Of a stretch of 64,000 nucleotides of DNA, positions 11,657 through 19,033 are shown in pieces. Positions within the stretch are counted from its first letter, which is position 1, and every line of letters begins with the position of its first letter. The notes under the pieces were generated by a model. It ran no database searches, had not been told where the DNA came from, and saw nothing but the letters and a program-made list of their open reading frames with translations. The stretch is taken from the NCBI RefSeq assembly GCF_004769405.1, contig NZ_RQES01000012.1, forward strand, positions 124,001 through 188,000, in the 5' to 3' direction. Origin of the DNA: Leptospira selangorensis (lineage in GTDB: Bacteria > Spirochaetota > Leptospiria > Leptospirales > Leptospiraceae). The position numbers were made by a program, and so were the translations under genes.

Positions 11657-11709
11657 GGCTTAGTACATTGTCGACACGGAGCCCCCTGAAAAAGAAACTC
11701 CCTATCAAA

Positions 11710-12297
11710 TTATCCGACTGATTTTTCTCCCATTTTCCCGGGAAAGCAATGGTTTTTTTTCTCCGTAATCACTGTACCTGCTTTCAGATCGTGGGGTTCT
11801 GCGGAAAAATCGCAAGGGTATAGGTCCTCAAAAGAAAGGCCAATCATTTTTTCGGAAAGGATATCCTTTAAAGAACGATCGTAAAAACCCTTGCCCCTTC
11901 CGAGCCTTGCCCCCTCCCCATTCCAACCCAGGGCCGGCACTATAATCCAATCCGCATCTTCCGGTTTTAATAAACCTTCTCCCATTGGTTCCAAAATGCC
12001 AAATGCACCCGAGTTAAATCCGGAACCTAGTTTAAATTCAAGTCCTGAATTTGTTACTTTTGGAAAAAATATGTCCAAATCTAAACTTCCTATCTGTAAA
12101 GAAGGGCCTAACGGTAGAAAAGGAGAAATTTCAAAATCATCAGCTACATAAGAAATGATTTTTAATTGGGTAGAAGATGAAAAATGTCTCAGAAATTCCA
12201 GAAGACTTGCGCGGATACTTTCTTCTTTTTCTTTCCTGGAAGGAACTTCCAAGAGAAGGGATTTAATTTTTTTTCTGGCTTCCGATTTAGAAACCAA
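11710..12297 (-). CDS. fau: 5-formyltetrahydrofolate cyclo-ligase
   Basis: This 195-residue enzyme converts 5-formyl-THF to 5,10-methenyl-THF with ATP, recycling folate. The diagnostic motif GEGARLGRGKGFYDRSL is present near residue 130, with basic N-terminal helices (KSEARKKIKSLLLE) that contact phosphate. The TTG start lies one base after the zapA stop, with GGAG nine bases upstream. The zapA-fau neighbourhood is conserved in many bacteria, where the 6S RNA gene often lies between them. Here there is no room for it between the genes. Confidence 0.92.
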   Translation of the reverse strand: MVSKSEARKKIKSLLLEVPSRKEKEESIRASLLEFLRHFSSSTQLKIISYVADDFEISPFLPLGPSLQIGSLDLDIFFPKVTNSGLEFKLGSGFNSGAFGILEPMGEGLLKPEDADWIIVPALGWNGEGARLGRGKGFYDRSLKDILSEKMIGLSFEDLYPCDFSAEPHDLKAGTVITEKKNHCFPGKMGEKSVG

Positions 12298-12298
12298 A

Positions 12299-12598
12299 TC
12301 AAAGATCTCCGATCAAACCTTCTTCCAAAAGAGTGATCAATTTTTTGGTCTTTTCTTCCGCTTCGGGAGAAGAAGGTCCTGATTCGCTGGTTTGATTTTT
12401 GGATTGTTCCAATTCGTCTGCGAAGTTTAAAGCGGCAAGCACCGCGAGTTTCAATTTAGGTGCGTTAGGCATTCCCAATTGTAACTCACGGACTTTTCGG
12501 TCCACCAATTCGGCTAGCCTATGGATATACTCCGGATCGGTATCGCCTACAATGGTATAGTCGTCGCCCAGTATACGAGCTTTGACTCTTTCACTCAT
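12299..12598 (-). CDS. zapA: Cell division protein ZapA
   Basis: This 99-residue protein matches ZapA: VKARILGDDYTIVGDTDPEYIHRLAELVDRKV is the compact N-terminal domain, with a C-terminal coiled coil (LAVLAALNFADELEQSKNQ). ZapA binds and cross-links FtsZ filaments at the division ring. Immediately upstream, 5 bp away, is a coiled-coil protein resembling ZapB, the ZapA partner, which strengthens both assignments. A serine/glutamate-rich segment (about residues 70-85) lies near the C-terminus. Confidence 0.9.
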   Translation of the reverse strand: MSERVKARILGDDYTIVGDTDPEYIHRLAELVDRKVRELQLGMPNAPKLKLAVLAALNFADELEQSKNQTSESGPSSPEAEEKTKKLITLLEEGLIGDL

Positions 12599-12603
12599 AA
12601 AAA

Positions 12604-13281
12604 TTACTTAGGATCGTCTTCGATGACTAAGAAGTCGTCGTCTTCGTCCGCATCGAATACACTGATAGCGTCATCATCATCTTCGATAATGATATCATCA
12701 TCGTCAGCGGAAACAGGACTGAAGTCGTCGATCGGTTCATCAGTGATAATGATCTCGTCGTCTCCTCCGGAAGAATCGGAAGATTCAGTTAGAACGGAAA
12801 TATCATCGTCCTCGTCATCCAGAAGAATGATCTCATCGTCTTCGTTAAAATCTTCGTCGGAAGAATCTCTAACTACTGATGGAGCAGAAGAAGCCGCTGC
12901 GCCCGCAACAGCACCGGCTGCCGCGCCTGTAGCAAAAGAAGAACTTGAACTAGGCTTAGGTGAAGAAGAAGTAGAGGAAGATCCGCTGCCGGATGCAGGA
13001 AGACCGTCTAAACGTCCCAGAAGTTGATTGATCTTAGCTTCGAGTGCACGTTCTCTTTCTTTAATTCCTTCCAACTCTGCGTTTGCTTTTTGGAGTTGTT
13101 CGCGGAGAGAAGAAAGTTCTTTTTCTTTCTCTTCCATCGCCAGTTTCATCTGGTCATTTTCCGCGCGAAGAGATTCGTTTTCTGTTTCCAGGCGACCGTT
13201 TTCCGCCCGAAGGTCGCCAATGAGTTCGAGTGCTTTTAGGACTTTGCTCTCGAGCTCCTCAATTGTCTCCATAGTTAACAT
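12604..13281 (-). CDS. Coiled-coil protein with acidic tail, ZapB-like N-terminus
   Basis: This is a 225-residue protein in two parts. Residues about 5-92 are continuous heptads (ELESKVLKALELIGDLRAEN onward) with the character of ZapB, a small coiled coil that binds ZapA at the division septum. Residues about 93-225 are low-complexity: a Ser/Ala/Pro stretch and then long runs of Asp/Glu (DEDDDISVL, DDDDIIIEDD). The acidic tail is not part of classical ZapB (about 80 residues). The first ATG is preceded by GAGG eight bases upstream. A good promoter lies at 13352-13380. The ZapB assignment rests on coiled-coil form plus adjacency to zapA, so it is provisional. Confidence 0.7.
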   Translation of the reverse strand: MLTMETIEELESKVLKALELIGDLRAENGRLETENESLRAENDQMKLAMEEKEKELSSLREQLQKANAELEGIKERERALEAKINQLLGRLDGLPASGSGSSSTSSSPKPSSSSSFATGAAAGAVAGAAASSAPSVVRDSSDEDFNEDDEIILLDDEDDDISVLTESSDSSGGDDEIIITDEPIDDFSPVSADDDDIIIEDDDDAISVFDADEDDDFLVIEDDPK

Positions 13282-13351
13282 AGTGCGAACCTCATTCCCC
13301 TTTATCGGAGTGGTTTATTTTGTAAAATTACACTTAGAGCGAAATTCCGCC

Positions 13352-13380
13352 TAAATAGTTTCGACCTGCCGCATTGGCAA
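13352..13380 (-). promoter_or_regulatory. Sigma70-type promoter for the zapB-like/zapA/fau/che run
   Basis: On the minus strand TTGCCA (13380-13375) and TATTTA (13357-13352) are separated by 17 bases, about 70 bp before the coiled-coil gene start. It lies directly downstream of the rplT terminator region, where a new transcript would be expected. Confidence 0.5.
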
Positions 13381-13440
13381 AATCCATCCCATTTTTCATC
13401 TTTCTCAAAAAGAGAAAAACCTTTTTTTCTAAAAACAAAG

Positions 13441-13464
13441 AAAGCCCGTAGAATTACGGGCTTT
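13441..13464 (-). terminator. Rho-independent terminator after rplT
   Basis: AAAGCCCGTA and TACGGGCTTT form a ten-pair stem around a GAAT-type loop about 50 bp after the rplT stop. On the minus strand it is followed by CTTTGTTTTT. It closes the thrS-infC-rpmI-rplT unit and could work in both directions. Confidence 0.85.
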
Positions 13465-13514
13465 TTCAGGCGGGGAGATCCGAAAAATCGGACCTTCCTA
13501 AGGGCGAATATTGA

Positions 13515-13868
13515 TTACGCCGCTACCTTGATTTTTTCAACTAAAGCGTTGAAAGTTTCTTTGTCGCTAAACGCAAGTTCTGCAAGGGCTTTTCTATCCA
13601 AAGAAATATTGGCTTTTTTCAATCCGTACATGAACTGAGAATAAGAAAGTCCAGCTTCACGAGCTGCAGCATTAATACGGATAATCCAAAGTTTGCGGAA
13701 ATCACGTTTTTTAGCTCTTCTGTCTCTGTACGCCCACTGACCAGCTTTCATTACCGCGGATTTCGCAGTTCTGTAAAGTTTGGATCTCGCTCCTCTAAAA
13801 CCTTTTGCGGTTTTTAGGATTTTTTTACGACGATTCTTGTGTATGGTTCCGTTTGTTGCGCGTGGCAT
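13515..13868 (-). CDS. rplT: 50S ribosomal protein L20
   Basis: This 117-residue basic protein is of normal L20 length and binds 23S rRNA early in large-subunit assembly. The hallmark [20 protein letters not shown] and [17 protein letters not shown] are present. Its ATG overlaps the rpmI stop by one base. L20 commonly autoregulates the infC-rpmI-rplT operon through leader RNA. I could not recognise an L20-binding fold in the short infC upstream gap, so that control is not claimed here. Confidence 0.97.
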   Translation of the reverse strand: MPRATNGTIHKNRRKKILKTAKGFRGARSKLYRTAKSAVMKAGQWAYRDRRAKKRDFRKLWIIRINAAAREAGLSYSQFMYGLKKANISLDRKALAELAFSDKETFNALVEKIKVAA

Positions 13869-14071
13869 TATCGAACTCCGTAAGGCATGAGTCTAACGAT
13901 TGCTTTCCAATCCGCATCCACTACCAAAGTCATTCCTCTAAGACGACGACGTCTTTTAGGTCCTTTTTTGGTAAGAATGTGACGGGTGTTCATACTCTTC
14001 CGTTTTATTTTATTATTTTTGGAAAACTTGAACCGTTTAGCTGCGGCTCTATTTGTTTTAAGCTTAGGCAT
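13868..14071 (-). CDS. rpmI: 50S ribosomal protein L35
   Basis: This 67-residue, very basic protein begins [20 protein letters not shown], as L35 does, and includes the [18 protein letters not shown] core. It is a late-assembling large-subunit protein. It sits between infC and rplT in the canonical infC-rpmI-rplT order, with a one-base overlap into rplT and a 33-bp gap from infC. The C-terminus ([11 protein letters not shown]) is slightly divergent, but the length is standard. Confidence 0.97.
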   Translation of the reverse strand: MPKLKTNRAAAKRFKFSKNNKIKRKSMNTRHILTKKGPKRRRRLRGMTLVVDADWKAIVRLMPYGVR

Positions 14072-14104
14072 TTCCCCTACCTCGATAATTCCTGAATATT
14101 TACT

Positions 14105-14653
14105 CTATTGCTTTGCAGCAAGAGGTGTGATAACTACAACGATTTGGCGGCCGTCTAACACTGGTTCTCTTTCCGGAGTACCGACCGATTTCAAATCTTC
14201 TACCATTCGATTGACTACATTCATCCCGAGTTCGGAGTGCATCATTTCACGACCGCGGAAGCGAAGGCTGACTTTAACTTTGTCACCTTTTTGAAGAAAC
14301 TCCACAGCGTGGCGTTTTTTAATATCGTAATCATGTTGTTCGATCCTTGGACGGATCTTCACTTCTTTCACGTTGATTACGTGTTGTTTCTTCTTAGCTT
14401 CCTTACTCTTTTTAAGTAGTTCGAACTTATATTTACCGTAATCGATGATCTTGCAGACATGAATCTCTTGGTCACCAGATACTTCTACCAGGTCCAAGTT
14501 TTCTTCTTTAGCGCGCCGTAAAGCTTCGTCAAAAGAAACGATCATTACACCGTCATCCGACACCAATCTTACCTGGGACACCCCTGTAATTTTCTCATTA
14601 ATTCTATGAGTAAATAGCTTATCGGTGGGTTTCGGTTGAGGCCTCTTCTGCAT
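14105..14653 (-). CDS. infC: Translation initiation factor IF-3
   Basis: This 182-residue factor binds the 30S subunit and enforces start-codon selection. The N-terminal domain contains [19 protein letters not shown] and the linker [20 protein letters not shown], an IF-3 signature. The C-terminal domain contains [19 protein letters not shown] and [18 protein letters not shown]. Unlike many infC genes, which use AUU or another rare start, the best start here is an ordinary ATG at 14653, so classical IF-3 start-codon autoregulation may not apply. Order thrS-infC-rpmI-rplT is conserved. Confidence 0.96.
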   Translation of the reverse strand: MQKRPQPKPTDKLFTHRINEKITGVSQVRLVSDDGVMIVSFDEALRRAKEENLDLVEVSGDQEIHVCKIIDYGKYKFELLKKSKEAKKKQHVINVKEVKIRPRIEQHDYDIKKRHAVEFLQKGDKVKVSLRFRGREMMHSELGMNVVNRMVEDLKSVGTPEREPVLDGRQIVVVITPLAAKQ

Positions 14654-14746
14654 TCAATCTCCGGTTTTTTCCAATTTTTTGGCTAGTAGGCTAGCTTTCA
14701 AGCGATTTTCTCTACGGATAGCCTAGTTCATCAAGTAGAATTTAGT

Positions 14747-16720
14747 TCAAAGTCCTTCTGAGACTTCCTTTTCCAATAAAGAACGGAACTCGGAATAAGA
14801 CATAGAAATTGTTTCTTCCGAGCCTCGTTTTCTGACCGCAACAGTGCCGGAATCCTTCTCCTTTTGGCCCAATACCAGAAGGTAATTGGCTTTTTTCAGA
14901 ATAGAATCTCGGATCTTGGCGCCGATCTTCTCATTTCTGAAGTCGGCTTCCGCCCGGAAACCGGAATCAATCAGATTTTTCAAGATCTCGGATCCGTATT
15001 CCTGCACATTTTCAGTTACGGTTAGAACGCGTATTTGGTTCGGAGAGAGCCAAAGCGGGAACTTACCTTCGAAATGTTCTATTAGTATCCCGATAAATCT
15101 TTCCAAGGAACCGTAGATTGCTCTATGAACCATGACCGGTCTTTTTTTGGCTCCGTCTGAATCGGTATAATCCAACTCGAAACGATCCGGCATGGAGAAG
15201 TCTATCTGAACAGTCCCGCATTGCCACATTCTTCCGATAGAATCCTTTATATTAAATTCTATCTTAGGTCCGTAGAATGCACCTTCTCCTTCTTTGATCG
15301 CGTAAGGAATTCCTCTTTTTTCCAAAGCCTGCTTGAGAGCGTTGGTTGCAAATTCCCAATCTTCGTCCTTACCTTGCGATTTTTCAGGACGAGTAGCGAT
15401 ATAAGTTTTGAATTCTTGGAATCCAAACTTCTTATACACATTAAAAGTGAAGTCGATGATATCCAACACCTCTGTTTCCAGATATTCCAAAGGTGCATAG
15501 ATATGTGCATCATCTTGGGTGAATGCTCTTACTCTGAAAAGTCCATGAAGAACTCCATGTAATTCATGACGATGTACACTTCCTAATTCTGCAAATCTAA
15601 GAGGAAGTTCTCTGTAAGAGTGAAGATGGTGTTTATAGATCAAACTACAACCAGGACAGTTCATCGGTTTGATCGCGAACTCTTCTTCGTCGATCGAAAC
15701 AAAATACATGTTCTCGTTGAAATTATCCCAGTGACCGCTTCTTCTCCATAACTCGGAAGAAAGTACAGCAGGAGTTTTGATCTCTTGGTATCCACGTTTG
15801 GCACATTCTTTACGAATATAATCCGCTAATGCATTCCAAAGAGTAGTTCCTTTAGGATGCCAGAAAGGAAAACCGGGAGCTTCCGGTTGGAAGGAGAATA
15901 GATCCATTTCTTTTCCGATCTTTCTGTGATCTCTCTTCTTTGCTTCTTCCATTTGGAAGGTATACTCGTCCAATTCCTTCTTACTTGGAAATGCGATCCC
16001 GTAAATTCGGGTGAGCATACGATTGTTCTTATCCGCTTTCCAGTAAGCGCCGGAAAGTGCAGTCAACTTGAATGCTTTCAAAAATCCGGAACGAGGAATA
16101 TGGGGCCCTCTGCAAAGGTCGAACCATTCTCCCATTCCATAGATAGAAACTTTGTCGTCGGGAATTTGACCGACGATCTCTACCTTATAGTTCTCTCCCA
16201 TTTTTTCGAAAACGGAGATTGCTTCTTTTTTATCCCAGACTTTGCGGAAAACTTCGTGGTCGTTATCCACGATCTTTTTCATCTCCGCTTCGATCTTCGG
16301 AAAATCTTCCGGAGTGATCACAGTTTCTGTAAAATCGATATCATAATAGAAGAAGCCTGGTCCATTTTCGATCACAGGACCAACGGTTAATTTCGCGTCT
16401 TTGTATAAATTCTGGACCGCCATTCCGAGCAAGTGAGCCGCGGAATGTTGGAAGGTTTCCCAACCTTCTTTGTCCTGGAAGGTCAAAACTTCCAGCTTAG
16501 GTGTTGTGTTAGGGGTGGTTGTGGAATCAATGGTCCGGCTCAAATCCAAAACGTTTGTGCCATCCAAGCGGACTGCTAACGCCTTGTTCTTTAAGAACGG
16601 AAGTTGGGATTCTATAAAATCCTTATATGAGGAACCGGAGGATACTTCTTTAGAACTTCCATCCGGTAAGATAAATTTGACTGACTGATTTTGAACTGCC
16701 ACAGCTACCCCTGCTTCCAT
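14747..16720 (-). CDS. thrS: Threonine-tRNA ligase
   Basis: This class II synthetase of about 657 residues charges tRNA-Thr. The order is a TGS domain ([14 protein letters not shown]), an editing domain ([15 protein letters not shown]), a catalytic core with motif 2 ([14 protein letters not shown]) and motif 3 ([17 protein letters not shown]), then an anticodon-binding domain. Zinc ligands Cys (MNCPG), His (DDAH) and His (VHRA) are present. The residue after NCPG is Cys rather than the usual His. I chose the ATG at 16720. A GTG at 16702 with an AGGGG five bases upstream would give an N-terminus closer to the family norm. Confidence 0.95.
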   Translation of the reverse strand: MEAGVAVAVQNQSVKFILPDGSSKEVSSGSSYKDFIESQLPFLKNKALAVRLDGTNVLDLSRTIDSTTTPNTTPKLEVLTFQDKEGWETFQHSAAHLLGMAVQNLYKDAKLTVGPVIENGPGFFYYDIDFTETVITPEDFPKIEAEMKKIVDNDHEVFRKVWDKKEAISVFEKMGENYKVEIVGQIPDDKVSIYGMGEWFDLCRGPHIPRSGFLKAFKLTALSGAYWKADKNNRMLTRIYGIAFPSKKELDEYTFQMEEAKKRDHRKIGKEMDLFSFQPEAPGFPFWHPKGTTLWNALADYIRKECAKRGYQEIKTPAVLSSELWRRSGHWDNFNENMYFVSIDEEEFAIKPMNCPGCSLIYKHHLHSYRELPLRFAELGSVHRHELHGVLHGLFRVRAFTQDDAHIYAPLEYLETEVLDIIDFTFNVYKKFGFQEFKTYIATRPEKSQGKDEDWEFATNALKQALEKRGIPYAIKEGEGAFYGPKIEFNIKDSIGRMWQCGTVQIDFSMPDRFELDYTDSDGAKKRPVMVHRAIYGSLERFIGILIEHFEGKFPLWLSPNQIRVLTVTENVQEYGSEILKNLIDSGFRAEADFRNEKIGAKIRDSILKKANYLLVLGQKEKDSGTVAVRKRGSEETISMSYSEFRSLLEKEVSEGL

Positions 16721-16820
16721 TCCGTCGATACACGGTTTTTTTCGCAAGCGTCTTAGAGTTCCTATAAAATTCTGGGTGATTCCACTTGACCCTTGCCTTC
16801 GGTGCGAAAGCCTGTCCTTA

Positions 16821-17909
16821 ATGAAAGCGTTCTTGGTTTTAGAAAACGGGGACGTATACGAAGGTGAGTCCTTCGGCTACGAAACTGAATCCGTCGGGGA
16901 AATCGTCTTTAATACTTCCATGGCGGGTTACCAGGAAATTCTCACCGATCCTTCCTACGCCAACCAAATCGTAACTCTCACTTACCCGATGATCGGGAAC
17001 TACGGGATCCATCCTGAAAATATGGAGTCCGGAAAGATCCAAGCTTCCGGGATGATTGTGAAGGAATATGTGGATCGTCCTTCCAACTTCAAAGCCCAAA
17101 AGACATTATCTCAATTTCTAAAAGATTATAAAATTCCCGGGATCCAAGGAATCGATACTCGAAAGTTGACCCGCTTTATCCGCACGAACGGCTCACCTAA
17201 TGGCGGGATCTTCGTTGCAAATGAATACTCTGATTCTTTTTTAGCACAAGTGAAGAAGTTCCCGGGAATTGCAGACGCAGACCTCGCGAAAGTCGTCACC
17301 ACTGATAAAAAATACGAGTTCGGATCTGGCGCAGGAAAAAAATATAAATTAGCAGTTTATGATTACGGCGTGAAAACGAATATCCTTCGACTCTTGGACG
17401 CAGCGGGTTTTGCGGTTTCCGTTTATCCTGCGCAAACTCCTGCTTCTGAAATCATGAAAGATGGTGTAGACGCTTTCTTCCTTTCGAATGGTCCAGGAGA
17501 CCCCGCGGCTTGCACGTACGCGATCGATTCTACAAAAGCTATATTAGAAAATAATTATCCTCTATTCGGGATTTGTTTAGGACATCAGATCATTGGTCTA
17601 ACCTTAGGGAAAAAGACTGAAAAAATGAAATTCGGTCACAGAGGCGGAAACCAGCCTGTGAAAAGTTTGGAGACCGGCAAGGTGGAGATCACTTCACAAA
17701 ACCATGGCTTCGCTGTGGTTGCGGAGTCTTCCGAAAAAGAACCGATCTCTTTTATTAATCTAAATGATGATACCGTAGAAGGTATTTTGAAATCGGGTTA
17801 TCCTCTTCTGTCGGTTCAATACCACCCGGAAAGTTCTCCAGGTCCGAATGATAGTAGATACTTATTCCAGAAGTTCTACGATTTAGTGGATTCAACTAAG
17901 AAGAAATAA
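16821..17909 (+). CDS. carA: Carbamoyl-phosphate synthase small (glutaminase) subunit
   Basis: This 362-residue subunit releases ammonia from glutamine for the CarB subunit, feeding arginine and pyrimidine synthesis. The N-terminal CarA domain runs through [19 protein letters not shown] and [13 protein letters not shown]. The C-terminal class I amidotransferase has the nucleophile in [10 protein letters not shown] and the His-Glu pair in [12 protein letters not shown]. The ATG at 16821 gives the family N-terminus, and an upstream in-frame GTG adds an unrelated 15 residues. carB is not adjacent. A TGTTGGAATTCCAACA palindrome lies ten bases after the stop. Confidence 0.95.
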   Translation: MKAFLVLENGDVYEGESFGYETESVGEIVFNTSMAGYQEILTDPSYANQIVTLTYPMIGNYGIHPENMESGKIQASGMIVKEYVDRPSNFKAQKTLSQFLKDYKIPGIQGIDTRKLTRFIRTNGSPNGGIFVANEYSDSFLAQVKKFPGIADADLAKVVTTDKKYEFGSGAGKKYKLAVYDYGVKTNILRLLDAAGFAVSVYPAQTPASEIMKDGVDAFFLSNGPGDPAACTYAIDSTKAILENNYPLFGICLGHQIIGLTLGKKTEKMKFGHRGGNQPVKSLETGKVEITSQNHGFAVVAESSEKEPISFINLNDDTVEGILKSGYPLLSVQYHPESSPGPNDSRYLFQKFYDLVDSTKKK

Positions 17910-17919
17910 GCTCCAGGCG

Positions 17920-17935
17920 TGTTGGAATTCCAACA
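17920..17935. repeat. Solo 16-bp palindrome TGTTGGAATTCCAACA
   Basis: A perfect inverted repeat between the convergent carA (+) and AHSA1-family (-) genes. It is identical to the left end of the 149-bp repeat at 18864-19012. The body of the repeat is not present here. Confidence 0.8.
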
Positions 17936-17957
17936 AAGATCCACCTTGCCAGGCTGG

Positions 17958-18440
17958 CTACTTCAGTTTTTCCAAATACTTAGCAAGATTGCCGATATGT
18001 TGTTTAGCACCTTCAATTGCACCAAATTTTTCATTCACTCTTTCTAGTTCTTCTTTGCTCGGGAAGATCTGTTCCATTGTAAGATTTGTGCCTTCTCCCA
18101 CTTGTTCGAATATAATTTTTGATTCGAAATGAACATCGTGATCACCTTCTCCATCTCCAAGATGTTTGTAGAGAATATGATGAGACTCTTTAATATCAGT
18201 GAATTGGATCTTATTCTTATAATCATGTCCATCCGGCCCATGCATGATAAATTCCCAAATCCCGCCGTTGGTAAAATCCATATGTTTGGTAGTTAATGTA
18301 AATCCGTCCGGTCCCCACCATTCTGCAAGATGTTCCGGCATTGACCATACCTCGAAGAGAAGTTCTGCAGATACATCGAAGTATCTTTTGTAAATGACCT
18401 TGTTACCTTCTACAATTGTTTCCACGTTATTTCTTATCAT
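17958..18440 (-). CDS. SRPBCC / AHSA1-family ligand-binding protein
   Basis: This 160-residue protein has the AHSA1 (activator of Hsp90 ATPase homolog) START-like form: [20 protein letters not shown], then [20 protein letters not shown], and a long C-terminal helix ([20 protein letters not shown]). Such proteins form a hydrophobic pocket, and their ligand is usually unknown. It overlaps the upstream ArsR gene by 14 bases. This is a common two-gene unit in bacteria in which the regulator controls the AHSA1 partner. A true Hsp90 cochaperone role is unlikely for a bacterial copy. Confidence 0.85.
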   Translation of the reverse strand: MIRNNVETIVEGNKVIYKRYFDVSAELLFEVWSMPEHLAEWWGPDGFTLTTKHMDFTNGGIWEFIMHGPDGHDYKNKIQFTDIKESHHILYKHLGDGEGDHDVHFESKIIFEQVGEGTNLTMEQIFPSKEELERVNEKFGAIEGAKQHIGNLAKYLEKLK

Positions 18441-18756
18441 GGGCTCTCTCCTTTTTGACTTTCAATACGTATCGATCCAACTTATCCAGGCGTTTATTCC
18501 ATAGATCGATTATATCCAATAACCAATCTTCCATTTCATTAATGCTTGATCCGTTTAAGCTATAGATACGTTTTTGCGCTTCCTTCTTCATGTTAAGGAC
18601 TTTGGCACTTTTTAAAATTTTCAAATGATGAGAAATGGCAGGCGGGCTTATTTTAAAATTTTGCCCGATCTCGGTTGAAGTAAGTTCTCCATTTTTGGCC
18701 ACCAATCTCACTATTTCCCTTCTTGTATCATCTGCAAGGGCGGCAAAAGCATTCAT
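18427..18756 (-). CDS. ArsR-family winged-helix transcriptional regulator
   Basis: This 109-residue regulator has the ArsR fold: [20 protein letters not shown], then the recognition helix region [20 protein letters not shown], and the wing [15 protein letters not shown]. No ELCVC-type metal site is visible, so it is probably not a metal sensor. It belongs to the ArsR/AHSA1 pair type. Upstream lies an array of three AT-rich 11-mers at 16-bp spacing (18776-18818), a likely autoregulatory operator. The C-terminal helix ([20 protein letters not shown]) would form the dimer interface. Confidence 0.88.
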   Translation of the reverse strand: MNAFAALADDTRREIVRLVAKNGELTSTEIGQNFKISPPAISHHLKILKSAKVLNMKKEAQKRIYSLNGSSINEMEDWLLDIIDLWNKRLDKLDRYVLKVKKERAHDKK

Positions 18757-18775
18757 AATCCATTATTTAAACGAT

Positions 18776-18818
18776 TATTTAATTAAGTCAATATTTAATT
18801 AAATGCTTATTTAAATAA
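18776..18818 (-). promoter_or_regulatory. Phased AT-rich repeat upstream of the ArsR gene
   Basis: TATTTAATTAA starts at 18776 and again at 18792. The related TATTTAAATAA starts at 18808. The three 11-mers have exactly 16-bp period and begin 20 bp upstream of the ArsR ATG. A partial TATTTAA lies at 18764. This looks like an operator array overlapping the promoter. Confidence 0.5.
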
Positions 18819-18863
18819 ATACGTTGCTTTAGTTTAGGATAAGGAAGAATGGGATATCTGAAA

Positions 18864-19012
18864 TGTTGGAATTCCAACACGGATTCTAAGGTTAGGATCC
18901 GGTTGACGAAGGGAGGATTTTGTGATAAGCGGGAATGAACTCTCCCACGGGCCACTCCCCCCACCCAAAGCTGGGAGGGGGCGGTTTTGAACCCAATGTA
19001 GGAACTCCTACA
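18864..19012. repeat. 149-bp palindrome-bounded repeat, copy A
   Basis: The element begins with TGTTGGAATTCCAACA and ends with TGTAGGAACTCCTACA. Its core (18952-18984) can fold C-rich CTCCCCCCACCC against TGGGAGGGGG. By hand alignment it matches copy B at 36084-36232 over 149 positions without gaps, with about 27 differences (about 82% identity). The right end lies 21 bases past the stop of the minus-strand GAF gene. Confidence 0.8.
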
Positions 19013-19033
19013 ATATTATCCCGATAAACTATA

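Noticed and set aside
11605..11709. 6S RNA gene, often found between zapA and fau
   Set aside because: fau directly follows zapA here, and the 105-bp gap after fau is too short and lacks the long double-stranded rod with central bubble.
12521..13354. Ser-rich plus-strand frames opposite the ZapB-like gene
   Set aside because: These are mirror images of its acidic tail and coiled coil. The minus-strand gene has the ribosome site, promoter and genomic context.
16748..16820. T-box or other riboswitch before thrS
   Set aside because: The gap to divergent carA is too short for such a leader, and no T-box sequence is seen.
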